From: JAFAMB01 sp963775805 | GTDB lineage: Bacteria; Verrucomicrobiota; Verrucomicrobiia; Chthoniobacterales; JAFAMB01 | Length of the DNA stretch: 64,000 nt | Direction: 5' to 3' | NCBI GenBank assembly: GCA_963775805.1 | Contig: CAVZKG010000005.1 | Coordinates: 186,001 to 250,000, forward strand | Part shown: positions 62,998 through 64,000 of the stretch, piece after piece | Numbering within the stretch: position 1 is the stretch's first letter | How the letters are laid out: the number at the start of each line of letters is the position of its first letter | The notes under the pieces: model-generated | The model's input: only the letters and a program-made list of their open reading frames with translations | The model's database searches: none | What the model was told of the DNA's origin: nothing | Translations under genes and position numbers: made by a program

Positions 62998-64000
62998 GTG
63001 ACGTTCGGCGGCTTGAATGTTAGGGTCGTCGAAATGATTTCATTGCAGTTCGATAAAGCCCAACCGCTCAATGGCTATCGACTGGTTTCACTCCGGGCCG
63101 AAGATCGCGAGGCACCGCTTGCGATCTGTCTGTTTGTGCGAGTCGATGCAGCCAGTTCAGCCCCTTTCATTCTGCTGCGGGAGACAATCGACTCTTCGAT
63201 TTATCTTGGTTGTATCGTCGACCGGGCTGGACATCCGAAGGCGTCTGTCGAGATTTGGGTACAGAACGTCGATCGAGTTGCTTTCAGTTTTCACGCCCGC
63301 CTGGAGCAGTTGACGAACACGCTCCTGGATGGCCGCTGGTCGGAGCGTGCCGCGATGTTTCGTGCTCTCAAACGGGGAACGATCATTGAGACGGGGTCCG
63401 AATTCACTCATCCTGCTCCATCGCTGGTCGACGAGAGAGAAGGGGCCATGGTGCACCCGGTGGAACCGGTTTCGGGGCGCCCGTTCATTCTCTGCGAGGA
63501 TGAAAAGGCTTTGGAGCTTGCCGGTCTGCCTCCCTATGCTTCCTCGCTCCATCGTTATTTGTGGAACGGACCAGGGGTTGCGGATCCGGTATTCCTGGCT
63601 TTAACGACCGACGCGCCACTTCCGTCCGGAATCAGATCGGCAGCTGAGCAGTTCAAAGGGTTTCACCTATTCAACCCCGGCGGCGGCCTTCTCCTTGTGC
63701 GCCCGCTGGCTCCTCTCGGCCTGACTGAGTTTGCCGATCTACTTTCAGGCAAAGTCTGGCCTGGGATTGTTTGCGGAAAAGAGACAATTCACCTGAGTTC
63801 GCCCTATTCGGAACTCGCAGATGCTGAGGCGATTCTCTATCGAGGCTCTCATCTGTTCAGTGGGCGAGCAGGTCGAGCTGGACGGTTGCTCGAAATATTC
63901 CATCTGAAATTAAACTTGGTTCTTCAGGCCATCGAGGAAACACGAACGGCTATCCGGTTTCAGCAAATGCCCTTTCTCGTTCTTGGAGCTGATAGCTTCC
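62998..64000 (+). CDS. Unrecognised protein, 5' part only (runs off the window)
   Basis: A frame open from 62905 to the window end with strongly protein-like composition, more than 330 residues. Possible starts are GTG 62998, ATG 63034 or TTG 62908; none has a good ribosome site. Visible stretches include APFILLRETIDSSIYLGCIV, FHLFNPGGGLLLVRPLAPLG and a Gly/Arg-rich FSGRAGRAGRLLEIFHLKL. There is no signal peptide or membrane helix. No family is recognised. Confidence 0.6.
   Translation, partial: MTFGGLNVRVVEMISLQFDKAQPLNGYRLVSLRAEDREAPLAICLFVRVDAASSAPFILLRETIDSSIYLGCIVDRAGHPKASVEIWVQNVDRVAFSFHARLEQLTNTLLDGRWSERAAMFRALKRGTIIETGSEFTHPAPSLVDEREGAMVHPVEPVSGRPFILCEDEKALELAGLPPYASSLHRYLWNGPGVADPVFLALTTDAPLPSGIRSAAEQFKGFHLFNPGGGLLLVRPLAPLGLTEFADLLSGKVWPGIVCGKETIHLSSPYSELADAEAILYRGSHLFSGRAGRAGRLLEIFHLKLNLVLQAIEETRTAIRFQQMPFLVLGADSF

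Noticed and set aside
1..64000. CRISPR array, prophage or complete insertion sequence
   Set aside because: No regularly spaced repeats, phage structural genes or transposase-like proteins were seen.

Overview
The window looks like a chromosomal segment of a Gram-negative, soil-type bacterium, most likely Verrucomicrobiota (Chthoniobacterales or 'Spartobacteria'-like). This is inferred from the mix of outer-membrane porins, DUF5069 and DUF1398 proteins, an ARC/Dop pair and bacillithiol-type genes; no ribosomal marker is present to prove it. Shine-Dalgarno motifs are mostly weak, and many neighbouring genes are coupled by ATGA-type overlaps.

Layout. 1-6378: end of a DUF2911 gene, then a tightly coupled plus-strand operon (small membrane peptide, SSS symporter, a possible short BshC, BshB deacetylase, BshA glycosyltransferase), followed by a sugar isomerase/epimerase and a VOC protein. 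6445-8416: DUF5069, an NDH-2 remnant and gene-poor DNA. 8417-11857: Fsr-like and sugar-efflux MFS transporters and a beta-phosphoglucomutase-like HAD, with LacI-like palindromes. 12050-16383: a collapsed tRNA-Ser-like element, DUF1398, a maltoporin-like porin and small secreted or membrane proteins. 16406-22382: a large M14 peptidase and a 2-oxoacid dehydrogenase operon (E1alpha, E1beta, E2; no E3). 22644-29012: proteasome-type ATPase ARC, Dop, a large inverted repeat, ClpB and a coiled-coil protein ending in Glu, with no recognisable Pup/UBact, 20S subunits or PafA. 29056-36420: 3-hydroxybutyrate dehydrogenase, phosphoesterase, GH15 glucoamylase with an OprB porin, and a decayed quinone oxidoreductase. 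36795-38595: a broken P-loop-like gene, a YopT/C58-like cysteine protease and tRNA-Ala(CGC).

38673-51621 is a divergent catabolic locus. Leftward run: IclR regulator, KDPG-aldolase-like enzyme, FGGY kinase, a sugar-binding protein without a signal peptide, a tandem ferritin-like protein and a 2[4Fe-4S] ferredoxin. Rightward run: ribose-type ABC importer (ATPase, permease, binding protein), SDR, family III CoA-transferase, enoyl-CoA hydratase and another binding protein without a signal peptide. The two runs share a control region with a sigma70-like promoter and two CGAAT-N3-ATTCG palindromes, the best operator candidates in the window.

51699-59160: an enolase paralogue with altered active-site positions sits in an operon with an APH-fold kinase and HPr, behind a ROK repressor; rightward lie a sugar-binding protein, a Gfo/Idh/MocA dehydrogenase and a ThuA protein. 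59220-64000: GH1 beta-glucosidase, a GNAT acetyltransferase coupled to a secreted protein, a GlsB-type membrane protein, a short repeat-bearing secreted peptide, and an unrecognised gene running off the end. Overall the region is specialised for uptake and breakdown of plant-type sugars, with thiol and protein-quality-control functions.
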